This document shows, piece after piece, positions 9,501-17,633 of a stretch of 64,000 nucleotides of DNA (position 1 is its first letter; each line of letters opens with the position of its first letter). The stretch is from assembly GCF_907165045.1 (NCBI RefSeq), contig NZ_CAJRAU010000001.1, positions 186,001-250,000 on the forward strand, in the 5' to 3' direction. Source of the stretch: Dyadobacter linearis (GTDB lineage: Bacteria > Bacteroidota > Bacteroidia > Cytophagales > Spirosomataceae). Made by a program: the position numbers and the translations under genes. Under the pieces are notes generated by a model that had not been told where the DNA came from, searched no databases, and saw only the letters and a list, made by a program, of their open reading frames with translations.

Positions 9501-11120
9501 GGCAGCGGGGTAGATATACATTTACAAAAAACGCTGACTGAGCGACTTAACGAGCATGTCGACAAAAAAACCGTGGAGCTTAGTGACGCCAATCAAAAGC
9601 TTACACGATCTGCCGATCGCCTTCAGAGCGTGCTCAATGGCGTTCCGGCGTCGGTGACGCTCATGGAGCCTGTGTATGCCGAGGACGGGCGCATTGCCGA
9701 CTTTACAACATCCGTATTTAATGAGAAAACCCTGGAATTTACTGGCCAGAATAGTGAGGAGATTCAAAACAGGACACTACTCGATGTACTCCCAGTCCTG
9801 AAAGATGTCGGGATTTTTGATAAATACGTACAGGTCCTGGAGACCGGTGATGCAGCATATGAAGAACTTTCTTTCCGGCAGATTATTCTTGCCTTTTTTA
9901 TTACAAGGCAGGTTGATCGGACCGGCATAGTCGTTACTACATTGGATATAACTACACGAAAACAGGCAGAAATTAAGCTGAGTGAGGTTGCGGTAAGCCT
10001 GCAAGCGGTGCTGGACAGTTCGCCCGCGTCGATTGCATTTTTCAAGGCAGTTGAAGATAAGAATGGGCAGCCAGTCAATTTTGTGCTGGTTGTTTGCAAT
10101 CAGAAATTCTCTGCCGACTTTGGAAGACCAGTCTCCGAACTGGTGGGCATGTCTGCGGCCGAGCTTCGTTCCGCGCAGCATCACCAGGAGATGAAGGAGG
10201 TTTACACGACCAGGATACCTTTTTATGAAGAGCATCTGCTAAACGATCAGTCCAGATGGCTGGCTACTTCTATGACCAGACATGACCATGGGATAGCTAT
10301 CACCGACCTGGACATTACCGATTTCAAGGAAAGCAATTTTGAACAAATAAAGCTGATCAAGCAGCTGAACAGCTCCAACGATCTGGTTGAGTCACTGGCG
10401 ACAATGAAAGAATATGTGCAGCAGCGCGGCGCCTTTCTGCGGTCGTCCTTCCACGATCTTCGTGGCAGTTTTGGTATCATTGTGGGAGCAACTGCCCTGC
10501 TTAATACCATCGATACCCACCATGAACGGGAGAAGATCCTTGAAATGCTGCAGCGCAACCTGAATCAGGTTTCACAGATGATGAACCAGCTGCTGGACTA
10601 TTCGAGGCTGGAATCAGGTGAGGAAAAATTGCATATCAAAAGCTTTGATGCGGGAAGCCTGTTAACAGAACTCTGTGCCGGGTTCCATCAGCTCGCTCTG
10701 GAAAAAAATCTGTTTTTACATTTTGAAGGCCCTGCAAATCTGCTTGTAGAAGGTGATGATGTCAAAGTCCGCCGCATAGCCCAGAACCTGATTTTAAATG
10801 CATTGAAATATACCCGCGAAGGTGGCGTGAATATCAGCTGGCAGGCGCTTGAATCGGACAGCGGACAGGTTACCTCATGGAAATTCGTCGTCGCTGATAC
10901 CGGACCGGGACTTGCGGAACACTTGCAGGCAAAAATGAACGGCACAGGTACCCACCATTATAATCCGGATATCGAACCCAATACGGAGGGGCACGGGGAA
11001 GGGATCGGGCTTTTTATTATCAAACGCCTTTGTGAGATTCTCCGAGCTGAGTTGACTGTGAACAGTGAGGCGGGCGTCGGAACAAGCTTTCAGATTACAA
11101 TCCCACTAGCTTATTCATGA
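6591..11120 (+). CDS. CheB-CheR-PAS histidine kinase fusion
   Basis: A 1509-residue fusion. It starts with a CheB-type methylesterase domain (about 25-210; Ser33 in 'AIGGSAGG', 'IQHLSPDLDSKL', 'LSGMASDG'). A CheR-type methyltransferase follows (about 225-480; 'VTNFFRDP', 'AGCSTGQEAYS' for S-adenosylmethionine). Next is a long coiled coil (about 645-735) of repeated 'SNEELQSxNEE' units, then about four PAS domains (about 745-1240). The kinase core ends the protein: His1288 in 'SSFHDLRGSFG', N box 'NLILNALKYT', G1 'VADTGPGL' and G2 'GEGIGLFIIKRL'. There is no CheB receiver and no membrane segment, so it should be cytoplasmic. The family is known in Bacteroidota and proteobacteria. Its methylation substrate is unclear because no chemoreceptor is encoded nearby. 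Met7 is an alternative start. Confidence 0.92.
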   Translation: MTDHGPMSNSKNSEYTNLLPSKQPVPIVAIGGSAGGQQAMSELLSYLPVDTGLAYVYIQHLSPDLDSKLDAIFSAKTSMKVLEAAHLMPVEPNHLYIIPPGKTLEVIDGVLVLTPRKPRPEPNLPIDQFFSSLAERQKDGAIGIVLSGMASDGTLGLKAIKVAGGITIAQDETAAFQGMPQSAISEGVVDMVLPPKEIAIELSKLSSHADIFQLTSESSEAVQDDSDKEDLKKILAFVKSAAGVDFSHYKKTTVKRRIVRRMLLYKLQTLAEYVIYLKKNPAEAGILFNDLLINVTNFFRDPSTMEHVKKQILPRIIQGKSGSEPVRIWVAGCSTGQEAYSMAVMMLEVLGDRATSLPVQIFATDLSDMAIAKARVGVFTKSELIDVSPARLERYFSKVDDYYRVNKLVRDLCVFAPHNLLSDPPFSRMDLISCRNLLIYLDDELQKKVFATFHYALKPDGYLLLGKSESVGSSSTHFAQVEKTQKIFVRKNNTQTKISLDMAFKSNTPIVPIKTLTTKTTELVTVGDLDKLVDNLLLSQYVPASVVIDQDLEIIQFRGVTAPFLQHAAGKASLNLSKMAHPSLVFELRNIVHKARKTAERQRKDGLEISYPEKPIYVNIEAVPITNPANQQLFLVLFEQVSENVANVSNTGDTGQRNRQLEAELTALRQDMHSIVEEQEASNEELQSANEEIVSSNEELQSINEELETSKEEIESANEELQTINQELQTRNDQLTESYEYSEAILSTINEATLVLDEHMRIKSANHAFYKFFLTDPDRTEGQLIYELGSRQFDFPEFRDLMQQVATYNAPVSGLEVNMRISSTEQRTMVIHARKLTLHRKQITLLGFEDITVHRREQRLLNERKQWFEKLVDNAPAMIWVRGADGEINYLNKAWLNFTGKPAGESQAIFYAAVHPDDLQSYKDTFSQNLVHQTEFSLEYRLKTGDGDYRWILENASPMFSADETFTGYTGSGVDIHLQKTLTERLNEHVDKKTVELSDANQKLTRSADRLQSVLNGVPASVTLMEPVYAEDGRIADFTTSVFNEKTLEFTGQNSEEIQNRTLLDVLPVLKDVGIFDKYVQVLETGDAAYEELSFRQIILAFFITRQVDRTGIVVTTLDITTRKQAEIKLSEVAVSLQAVLDSSPASIAFFKAVEDKNGQPVNFVLVVCNQKFSADFGRPVSELVGMSAAELRSAQHHQEMKEVYTTRIPFYEEHLLNDQSRWLATSMTRHDHGIAITDLDITDFKESNFEQIKLIKQLNSSNDLVESLATMKEYVQQRGAFLRSSFHDLRGSFGIIVGATALLNTIDTHHEREKILEMLQRNLNQVSQMMNQLLDYSRLESGEEKLHIKSFDAGSLLTELCAGFHQLALEKNLFLHFEGPANLLVEGDDVKVRRIAQNLILNALKYTREGGVNISWQALESDSGQVTSWKFVVADTGPGLAEHLQAKMNGTGTHHYNPDIEPNTEGHGEGIGLFIIKRLCEILRAELTVNSEAGVGTSFQITIPLAYS

Positions 11121-11149
11121 GACCGGCCAGCCCATCATTTGCAAAAGGG

Positions 11150-11179
11150 CGCTATCTGGTCTTGTAGGATCAGATAGCG
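11150..11179. terminator. Hairpin between convergent signalling genes
   Basis: CGCTATCTG (11150-11158) pairs with CAGATAGCG (11171-11179) across a 12-nt loop, in the 80-bp gap between convergent genes. On the minus strand it is followed by CCCTTTTG; on the plus strand there is no clear T run. Confidence 0.5.
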
Positions 11180-11200
11180 TAGTAATCAGTCTTCAAATGG

Positions 11201-11581
11201 CTATTGTTTTTTGAGAAAAGAATCAAGCAGGTCTATCAAAGCGATGAAGTCCACAGGTTTAACCAGGTGTGCATTAAAGCCTACCTCGGAAGACTTGCGC
11301 ATATCTTGCTGCTGGCCGTATCCCGAAAGCGCAACCAATGGAAGCTCGGTTCCGTGATTGGCACGCAGCAAGGTAGCAGTTTCATAACCATCCATTTCAG
11401 GCATTGCAAGATCCAGTATAACTAGGTCAGGGCTCAGCTTTTCGACGGCTTCGAGGGCACCTTTGCCCGAGTAGCGCGTATGCACAGTATAGCCTTTCAG
11501 CTCTAAGAACATCCCAACTGTATAGGCTGCGTCCTGGTTATCATCAACGACCAGGATTGTATATTTATCCGTGTTTTCCAT
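11201..11581 (-). CDS. Single-domain response regulator (REC only)
   Basis: A 126-residue receiver with 'ILVVDDNQDAAYT', acceptor Asp57 in 'LVILDLAMPEMDG', the switch stretch 'LVALSGYGQ' and the lysine in 'LVKPVDF'. This is the CheY-like type usually found beside or fused to hybrid PAS kinases. It begins 10 bp after the stop of the multi-PAS kinase on the same strand and is almost certainly co-transcribed with it and phosphorylated by it. There is no output domain. Confidence 0.92.
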   Translation of the reverse strand: MENTDKYTILVVDDNQDAAYTVGMFLELKGYTVHTRYSGKGALEAVEKLSPDLVILDLAMPEMDGYETATLLRANHGTELPLVALSGYGQQQDMRKSSEVGFNAHLVKPVDFIALIDLLDSFLKKQ

Positions 11582-11591
11582 TCTGAATGGC

Positions 11592-14500
11592 TTATAATGC
11601 TGTTATAACTGGCAAATAAATAATAAACTCACTTCCTGTATCCAGCCCGGCGCTACGGACCTCGATCCGTCCGCCGTGTTTTTTAACAAAATCTTTAACG
11701 AGCGTGAGGCCCAGCCCGAGGCCGTCGCGCAAGCGTGTCCGGGAGGAGTTGACCTGGACAAATAATTCAAAGATTCGGTCCAGCTGATCCTCCGGGATCC
11801 CGATACCATCATCACGCACCTTTAAAACGGCGTACCCGTTTTCCTGCCCCAGCTCTACCCAGATGTGCCCTTCCTCATTGGTAAACTTGATAGCGTTCGA
11901 CAAAAGGTTGCGGACTGCCTGGGTGAGGCGTGTAGGGTCTCCTTGCAGGTAAATGGGTTCATCCGGGACCGCCGCCTCAAGATGACGATGTTCGCGGTTG
12001 GCGATGGGAAGTGCAGTCTGTACCGCATCTTTTACCAGGGCTGAAAAATCTATGCGTTCAAGTTCCAGCACAACCTTACCCTGATTAATGCGGCTCACAT
12101 CCAAAAGATCGTCTACGAGCCGTACCAGCTGGACAACTTCCCGCCGCATCATCGAAACAGCCTTGTCGAGGGGCAACTTATCGTGCATGCCGCCCGTCAG
12201 TTCAAGTACCATCAGGGTATTGGAAAGCGTTGCCATCGGGTTACGCAGTTCGTGTGCCAGCAATGCGAGAAACTCGTCCTTGCGGCGATCCGCATCCAGG
12301 AGTGATTCCTCCGCATTTTTCCTATAAGTAATATCCAGGATAAATTCCACATACTCGTTCTGGCTTAGCTGCGTACCTGCAAACAAACCCCACCAGCGGG
12401 AACCGTCGGGACGTTCCAGCTGCTTCTCGAAAGGCGAACTGCGACCTACTGCCCTGAGCTCGGCGAGCGCCCGCTGCGTAACCGGCATCCAGTCTGGCAG
12501 TGTCATTTGCCTGGTATTCAGCTGACGGCTTTCGATCTCAGGCAGGGTAAAACCGCTCATCCGTAAAAAAGCTTCATTTGCATCAATGAAATTTCCCTCT
12601 TCATCGAAAAACAGTACCCCTACCGTTGGAATGCTCAATGCCCGTTGCAATCGCTCCTGCGATCTCAGGAATGCCTGTTCGGCTTCTTTTCGGGCTGTCA
12701 GGTCTCTCATCATCTTTAAAACCCCTATTATATTGCCGTGTTCATCCAGCAGCGGAGTCGTGACGCCGGAACCGTAAAAACGGGAACCGTCCTGGCGCAA
12801 ATGCCAGCGTTCGTTTTCGCAGCGACCGGTTCTAAGCGCCTTGGCTACTTCCAGTTCAGGGGCATGTTCTGCCCTGTCCTCGGGGACAAAAACAATGTCG
12901 CCGGACCTACCAATCATTTCTGCCTCCGTGAAGCCGAGAATTTGTTCCGCGCCATTGTTCCAGCTGGTAACATTACGGTCGGTATCCAGGGTGAGGATCG
13001 CGTAATCCTTGGCACTCTCCAAAATAGCACGTTGCCGCTGGTCGCTGCGCCGTAAAGATTCTTCCGCCTGTTTCCGGTCTGTTATATCAAACATCACACC
13101 ACTCATACGGAAAGGCTCACCGTCTGCAATACCGGTTACACGCCCGTAACCGCTCATCCACCGGATAGTACCGTCATTTTGCCGCACAATCCTGAGATCT
13201 GAATCGTATAGTCCATTCTCCTCGATAGCCCGCCTGATTTCGGCTACTACTCTGGACTGATCGTCTTTATGTATCCGGTTAAAAAATGCCGACGACGGCA
13301 TCGGGTGATCCTCTACCTCCATGCCCAGAAGCTTGAAATGTTGCGCATTCCACACTACCTCGTCGGTTGTCAGATTCCATTCCCAGGTAGCCAATTCGGT
13401 AGCGTCAATAGCAAGCCGCAGCCGCCTGTCCGAATCTGCCAGTGCTTCCTCCGCTTTCGCGCGCTGTACTGATGCCCACGTGCGCTCTGCGACTTCTCCT
13501 ACCAGTGAGACTTCCAGATCAGTCCAGTTACGCGCCTCGCTCTGGTGTATTTTCATGGCGGCCACCCATTTCCCTTCTTTGTTAAGTGGGGTAGTGATGA
13601 AAGCCCTCACTCCGATACTTTGAAAAGCCTCGCGCTCGTTAGGTGCCAGCCGATCATCAGCCATTACATCGTTGATAACTACCGTGTTTCCAGCCCTGGC
13701 TTCATCTATCAGCCACTTTCCGAACAGCGCCGCAGGATAGTTACCGATGACAGGCATGATTTCCTCCGATGCCAGGTAATTGCGTGCTATCGAAAATTCG
13801 TCTTCGGCGCCTACTATTTCGGCATAGATAACCCTGTCTGTTTTTAGTTTCGCTCCCACCAAAGAAGCCGCAGTCTGCTGAATTTCCAGGGATTCCGCGA
13901 GCGGCCTTATTTTATCGCTCAATTCCAACAAAAATGCCCTCCTCTCCTCTGCTACCTTACGTTTTGTAATATCACGGGCCGAACCAAACCATTCGGTAAT
14001 GTCGCCGCTACTATCCAGCAAAGGTATAGCCCTTGAAAACGTCCAGCCAATGCTGCCGTCGGCCCGGTAAACCTGATGTTCAAGTTCAAAAAGACACTTA
14101 TTTGTGATCGCTTCATCAATCGCTACACGAACCCTTTTCTGGTCAGCGTCCGGAATGTATTCCTCAAACCATTGGTCGTTTGTTCTTAAAGTATCAGCCA
14201 AAAAGTGAAAACCTTTAAAATTGACCATCACACGCCAGTCGGCACTCATGCGATACAACGTATCCGAACTAAGCATGGTCAGCAACCGGAAATGCGTTTC
14301 AGATTGAGTGAAATTGGCTTCGGCCTGCTTTTCTTCCGAAATATCAACACAAGCCCCTACCCATTTCACGATTTCCCCGTCTGCCCCCGGAATGGGAAGT
14401 ATCCTAACGTCGTTCCAGCACCAGCTACCATCAGGTTGCCGCAACCGGCACGCCAACCGTAGCTTTTGCCCGCTCTGAACAGCTGTCTGCCAGCGCGCCA

Positions 14501-14732
14501 GTGCGTCGTCTATGTCGTCCGGATGCACAGACTCCGTCCACCCTTTTTCCAGCCAGCTTTCAAGTTTTTGCCCGGTATAGGCGCGCCATTCGGGCGCATC
14601 TTTGAAAGCCTTTCCATTGACGTCAGTTTCCCAGGTCGCTGCGACGAGGGTTTCTACCAGCATTTTATATTCCGGATTTTTCAGCAGGTTAGAGGTTTCG
14701 CCAATTGGCGCCGGGTCAGGATCGTTGATCAT
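11592..14732 (-). CDS. Multi-PAS/GAF sensor histidine kinase
   Basis: A 1046-residue soluble histidine kinase. I chose the ATG at 14732 ('MINDPDPAPIG'); a TTG ten codons upstream is possible. In order: two PAS domains with PAC-like tails ('EWFGSARDITKRK'), a GAF domain (about 275-430; 'VRAFITTPLNKEGKWVAAM'), three further PAS domains ('GVMFDITDRKQAE', 'GVLKMMRDLTARKEAE'), HisKA with His827 in 'LLAHELRNPM', and HATPase with 'NLLSNAIKFTNEEG', 'VRDDGIGIPEDQ' and 'GLGLGLTLVKDF'. All kinase boxes look intact. No transmembrane helix is visible, so the signals are probably cytoplasmic (redox, light or small molecules); the PAS ligands cannot be named. The receiver directly downstream is its likely partner. 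Confidence 0.93.
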   Translation of the reverse strand: MINDPDPAPIGETSNLLKNPEYKMLVETLVAATWETDVNGKAFKDAPEWRAYTGQKLESWLEKGWTESVHPDDIDDALARWQTAVQSGQKLRLACRLRQPDGSWCWNDVRILPIPGADGEIVKWVGACVDISEEKQAEANFTQSETHFRLLTMLSSDTLYRMSADWRVMVNFKGFHFLADTLRTNDQWFEEYIPDADQKRVRVAIDEAITNKCLFELEHQVYRADGSIGWTFSRAIPLLDSSGDITEWFGSARDITKRKVAEERRAFLLELSDKIRPLAESLEIQQTAASLVGAKLKTDRVIYAEIVGAEDEFSIARNYLASEEIMPVIGNYPAALFGKWLIDEARAGNTVVINDVMADDRLAPNEREAFQSIGVRAFITTPLNKEGKWVAAMKIHQSEARNWTDLEVSLVGEVAERTWASVQRAKAEEALADSDRRLRLAIDATELATWEWNLTTDEVVWNAQHFKLLGMEVEDHPMPSSAFFNRIHKDDQSRVVAEIRRAIEENGLYDSDLRIVRQNDGTIRWMSGYGRVTGIADGEPFRMSGVMFDITDRKQAEESLRRSDQRQRAILESAKDYAILTLDTDRNVTSWNNGAEQILGFTEAEMIGRSGDIVFVPEDRAEHAPELEVAKALRTGRCENERWHLRQDGSRFYGSGVTTPLLDEHGNIIGVLKMMRDLTARKEAEQAFLRSQERLQRALSIPTVGVLFFDEEGNFIDANEAFLRMSGFTLPEIESRQLNTRQMTLPDWMPVTQRALAELRAVGRSSPFEKQLERPDGSRWWGLFAGTQLSQNEYVEFILDITYRKNAEESLLDADRRKDEFLALLAHELRNPMATLSNTLMVLELTGGMHDKLPLDKAVSMMRREVVQLVRLVDDLLDVSRINQGKVVLELERIDFSALVKDAVQTALPIANREHRHLEAAVPDEPIYLQGDPTRLTQAVRNLLSNAIKFTNEEGHIWVELGQENGYAVLKVRDDGIGIPEDQLDRIFELFVQVNSSRTRLRDGLGLGLTLVKDFVKKHGGRIEVRSAGLDTGSEFIIYLPVITAL

Positions 14733-14813
14733 TGAAAAAAATTGAAGTGTGTTCCTTCGCAAACAACGAAAATCCTGTCTAAAGTAAAATCCATGCCAGG
14801 TTTTTTTGGCCTA

Positions 14814-15071
14814 TTACCTGGGTTCGTCTGACTTGATCGTATCGCGCCCCGGAGTCACAAGTTTTTCTTCGTCACTCTGTTTTATATTCTCTCGGGTATC
14901 AAAAGACGCAGTGTCTTTACCCACGACATTGGAATCAATAGAAGTGCCCTGCTCTGACGCACTTTGCTGATTATCTTTATTAGAGCACCCAAACAACAGT
15001 GTCGCTGTGAATACAGTCGCTGTGAATAGCGTAGCCGCAAATACAAGGGTTGCAAAATATCTGGATTTCAT
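14814..15071 (-). CDS. Small lipoprotein
   Basis: The ATG at 15071 gives an 85-residue protein with a lipoprotein signal: 'MKSRYFATLVF', a hydrophobic Ala/Thr/Val-rich helix and the lipobox 'LLFGC' followed by Ser-Asn. The open frame extends 29 codons upstream, but that part looks unlike a signal and I exclude it. The mature part is hydrophilic and rich in Ser, Asp, Glu and Lys, with no recognisable domain, so it is probably a flexible surface or periplasmic lipoprotein. Its function is unknown. It is divergent from the baeRF gene. Confidence 0.65.
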   Translation of the reverse strand: MKSRYFATLVFAATLFTATVFTATLLFGCSNKDNQQSASEQGTSIDSNVVGKDTASFDTRENIKQSDEEKLVTPGRDTIKSDEPR

Positions 15072-15198
15072 GATTTCAAATTTTAGATAAAACATAACAG
15101 CATTCGATTGCCCGCGCACTCCTATTAAAATTGTTCCCAGAGCGATAGCATTTGGCACGGAAATTATTAATGCTCGCCTCTAATACCGCCTTTCCCGG

Positions 15199-15241
15199 CG
15201 AGCTGTGCGGTATGATGCGCACCGTGCGGTGGCACAGCTCG
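15199..15241. repeat. 10-bp inverted repeat between divergent genes
   Basis: CGAGCTGTGC (15199-15208) and GCACAGCTCG (15232-15241) are perfect inverted arms around a 23-nt GC-rich centre. The element lies about 55 bp upstream of the baeRF start and 130 bp upstream of the lipoprotein start. It could be an operator, an mRNA hairpin or a terminator-like element; nothing in the sequence decides which. Confidence 0.4.
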
Positions 15242-15296
15242 TGGAAGACCAGGCGCAGGTAATGCATTAGTTAACCAGTAACAAACCAATTGAATT

Positions 15297-16745
15297 ATGG
15301 GAAAAGATGAGTCAGGCGGATTCCACCCGCCAAAAGGAAAGCCTTCCACGGTTGGAAAAGTAGAGGGACTTGGAATTTCAAATGCACCAGCTGATAAGAT
15401 AGAAGAGTTTTTAGACCTTGATAGTGAGTATGTTGCAGACGACCTGAACCTGGATCCGTCGGTGCACGTAAGGCACCCGAACAGGAACACTTCAAAGGGT
15501 GAAAATTCTTTCAAGGGTAAAGAGAACAAGCCTGAAAGTGATAAAACGGCCGACCTTCCCATTGATGAAGAGAATAAGACCGAAGTGGAAGAATTGCCAC
15601 AGGTCCTCAACAAAGAACTCTTTATCGAACTGGCCACCTACCAGTCGCCCTGCTGTGTCACAATCTATATCCCTACCCACAAGGCAGGTGTAGCCGTGAA
15701 TGAGAAAAAAGACCTGATCGTATTCAAAAATGCGTTGCAGGATATTTCAAAACGATTGGCAGAAAAGGAAATTCCTGTGGCGGTGATCGAGCAAATGCTG
15801 ACGCCGGGCTACGAGCTGATCAAGGACGATGCGTTTTGGGCGGGCATGAACGAAGGTCTGGCCGTGTTCATTGCGGAGGGATATTTCAGGTACATTAAAA
15901 TGCCGGTGGCCCCGGAAAGTGAGGTGATGTGCGAAAAGTCTTTCTACGTTTCGCCTTTGATCCCCATTATGGCAAGTAAGGAACACTTCTACCTGCTTGT
16001 GATCAGCAAGCAGAAGTGCAAGCTGTTTAAAGCCGATGCATTCGGAATGGAATACATTCATGTACCCGACCTGCCGGATGAACTGATGGAAGTGAAGCGG
16101 ATTTCAGAAAAAGATGCCAGCACGGTGCGGGTGGCAACCAGTTCCGGAGGAGGCGCAAACTTCCACGGAATGGGCGGCGGTAACCCCGACGAAAAAGCCA
16201 ACATCGCGACCTATTTCGAGCACGTCGACGATATTTTGTATAAACAAATCCTGCACGAAGAGAATGTGCCGCTTTTGCTGGCCGGCGTGGAATACCTGAT
16301 CCCGATCTACAAATCCGTTTGCGATTATCACAATGTGTGCGAAGAGTCGATCACAGGAAGTCACGAGCATGACGACAAGAATGAGCTGTACAAACTAGCC
16401 AAAGAGGTCATGCTCCCCTATTTCGAGCAGCCGCTTGAAAAAGCATTGACCATTTATGCTAACCAATCAGCGACTGAGCTTACTTCTGCCTCACCTGAGG
16501 AGATCATTCCCGCCGCTTATTATGGCAGGATCTCGCACATTTTCGTCAGAAAAGCTGACCATATCTGGGGCACATTTGATGAAGCTGCCAACGAACTGGT
16601 AATTGGCGATACAGAAAGTGCGGATTCGGAAGATCTGCTGGACGAAGCATTGATCAAGACCATTCAGATGGGCGGCGAGGTTTACCTGTTGGATCAGGAA
16701 AGAATGCCGGCTGAAACCGCTGTGGCAGCAGTTTTCCGATATTAG
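15297..16745 (+). CDS. baeRF-family (eRF1-like) protein
   Basis: A 482-residue soluble protein. The first 100 residues are low-complexity and charged, probably disordered. From about 105 it matches the bacterial 'archaeo-eukaryotic release factor' (baeRF) layout as I remember it: 'ELFIELATYQSPCCVTIYIPTH', an 'FYVSPLIPIMASKEHFYLL' strand region, 'ISKQKCKLFKAD', a middle domain around 'ANIATYFEHVDDIL' and 'VPLLLAGVEYLIPIY', and a C-terminal domain with 'GRISHIFVRKADHIWGTFD'. Family members are predicted ribosome-associated relatives of eRF1/Pelota, but most are uncharacterised. A methyl-accepting GGQ motif is not evident; 'SSGGGANFHGMGGGNPDEK' occupies the comparable loop. It is followed after 3 bp by an alpha/beta hydrolase, so the two are probably co-transcribed. 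Confidence 0.75.
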   Translation: MGKDESGGFHPPKGKPSTVGKVEGLGISNAPADKIEEFLDLDSEYVADDLNLDPSVHVRHPNRNTSKGENSFKGKENKPESDKTADLPIDEENKTEVEELPQVLNKELFIELATYQSPCCVTIYIPTHKAGVAVNEKKDLIVFKNALQDISKRLAEKEIPVAVIEQMLTPGYELIKDDAFWAGMNEGLAVFIAEGYFRYIKMPVAPESEVMCEKSFYVSPLIPIMASKEHFYLLVISKQKCKLFKADAFGMEYIHVPDLPDELMEVKRISEKDASTVRVATSSGGGANFHGMGGGNPDEKANIATYFEHVDDILYKQILHEENVPLLLAGVEYLIPIYKSVCDYHNVCEESITGSHEHDDKNELYKLAKEVMLPYFEQPLEKALTIYANQSATELTSASPEEIIPAAYYGRISHIFVRKADHIWGTFDEAANELVIGDTESADSEDLLDEALIKTIQMGGEVYLLDQERMPAETAVAAVFRY

Positions 16746-16748
16746 AAT

Positions 16749-17633
16749 ATGCAAAGTTCAACAGCAGCAAAACTGGGCTACGAATACCATTATGTCAACG
16801 GCTTAATGCTGCATGTGGGACACCTGGGACCTGCGGGAGGCGAGATCATCGTTTTCCTGCACGGTTTCCCGGAGTTTAGCCTGAGCTGGATGGCGCAGGC
16901 AGAATTTTTTGCAAGAAAAGGCTACCACGTCATCGTACCCGACCAACGTGGTTATAATCTTAGTAAAAAACCGGTTTTAGTTAAAGATTACGGACTGACT
17001 TATCTGGCTGGCGACATTGCTGCGCTGATCACCTCGCTCACGTCGCGCCCGGTTACTGTCACCGGGCACGATTGGGGCGGTGGGGTCGCCTGGGCACTTG
17101 CGCAGTTTCACCCCCAGCTGGTGAAAAATCTGATTGTCCTCAATATGCCCCACTTGCACGTCATGCGGGAGAATTTGAGGAAAAATCCCATGCAGTTGCT
17201 AAGAAGCTCGTATGCGTTTTTTTTCCAGCTCCCATTCATTCCGGAAGAGGTGTGCAGCGCATTCAATTTTAAATCATTGGAAATGAGTATGGTTAAAACG
17301 GCGCGCCCGGGTATTTTTTCACGCGTGTACCTTTTGGCCTGCAAGCAAGCCTGGCGGCAGCCCAACGCATTAACCGCCATGATCAACTGGTACCGGGCAT
17401 TTTTTCAGTCCCCGGTTGATCACGATGTAGATATAACGGTTCCGGTGTTGCTGCTATGGGGAGCGAATGACATTTTTCTGAGTAAAAAAATGGCCGGGCA
17501 AAGTATCAAACGTTGTCCCAGCGGCCAGCTGATCACCATTGAAAACGCCTCACACTGGCTGCACCATGAGGAACCGGCTGCCGTAAACCAGTATATTTTT
17601 ACTTTTCTAAATCAGGAAAAAATCAAAAGCTAA
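16749..17633 (+). CDS. Alpha/beta hydrolase, epoxide hydrolase type
   Basis: A 294-residue cytoplasmic alpha/beta hydrolase. It has the oxyanion-hole motif 'FLHGFPEF', 'VPDQRGYNLSKKP', and the nucleophile elbow 'TGHDWGGG' with Asp108. An Asp nucleophile followed by Trp is typical of epoxide hydrolases and haloalkane or fluoroacetate dehalogenases rather than serine esterases. The acid residue is probably in 'LWGANDIFL' and the catalytic His in 'NASHWLHHEEP'. The natural substrate cannot be read from the sequence. It lies 3 bp after the baeRF gene, and its last 4 bp overlap the 3' end of the convergent FRG gene. Confidence 0.85.
   Translation: MQSSTAAKLGYEYHYVNGLMLHVGHLGPAGGEIIVFLHGFPEFSLSWMAQAEFFARKGYHVIVPDQRGYNLSKKPVLVKDYGLTYLAGDIAALITSLTSRPVTVTGHDWGGGVAWALAQFHPQLVKNLIVLNMPHLHVMRENLRKNPMQLLRSSYAFFFQLPFIPEEVCSAFNFKSLEMSMVKTARPGIFSRVYLLACKQAWRQPNALTAMINWYRAFFQSPVDHDVDITVPVLLLWGANDIFLSKKMAGQSIKRCPSGQLITIENASHWLHHEEPAAVNQYIFTFLNQEKIKS

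Noticed and set aside
8991-9521. 176-codon antisense frame inside the CheB-CheR kinase
   Set aside because: Shadow of PAS-domain coding sequence on the other strand.
15072-15158. N-terminal extension of the small lipoprotein
   Set aside because: It would bury the lipobox signal 29 residues inside the protein; the ATG at 15071 gives a normal lipoprotein start.
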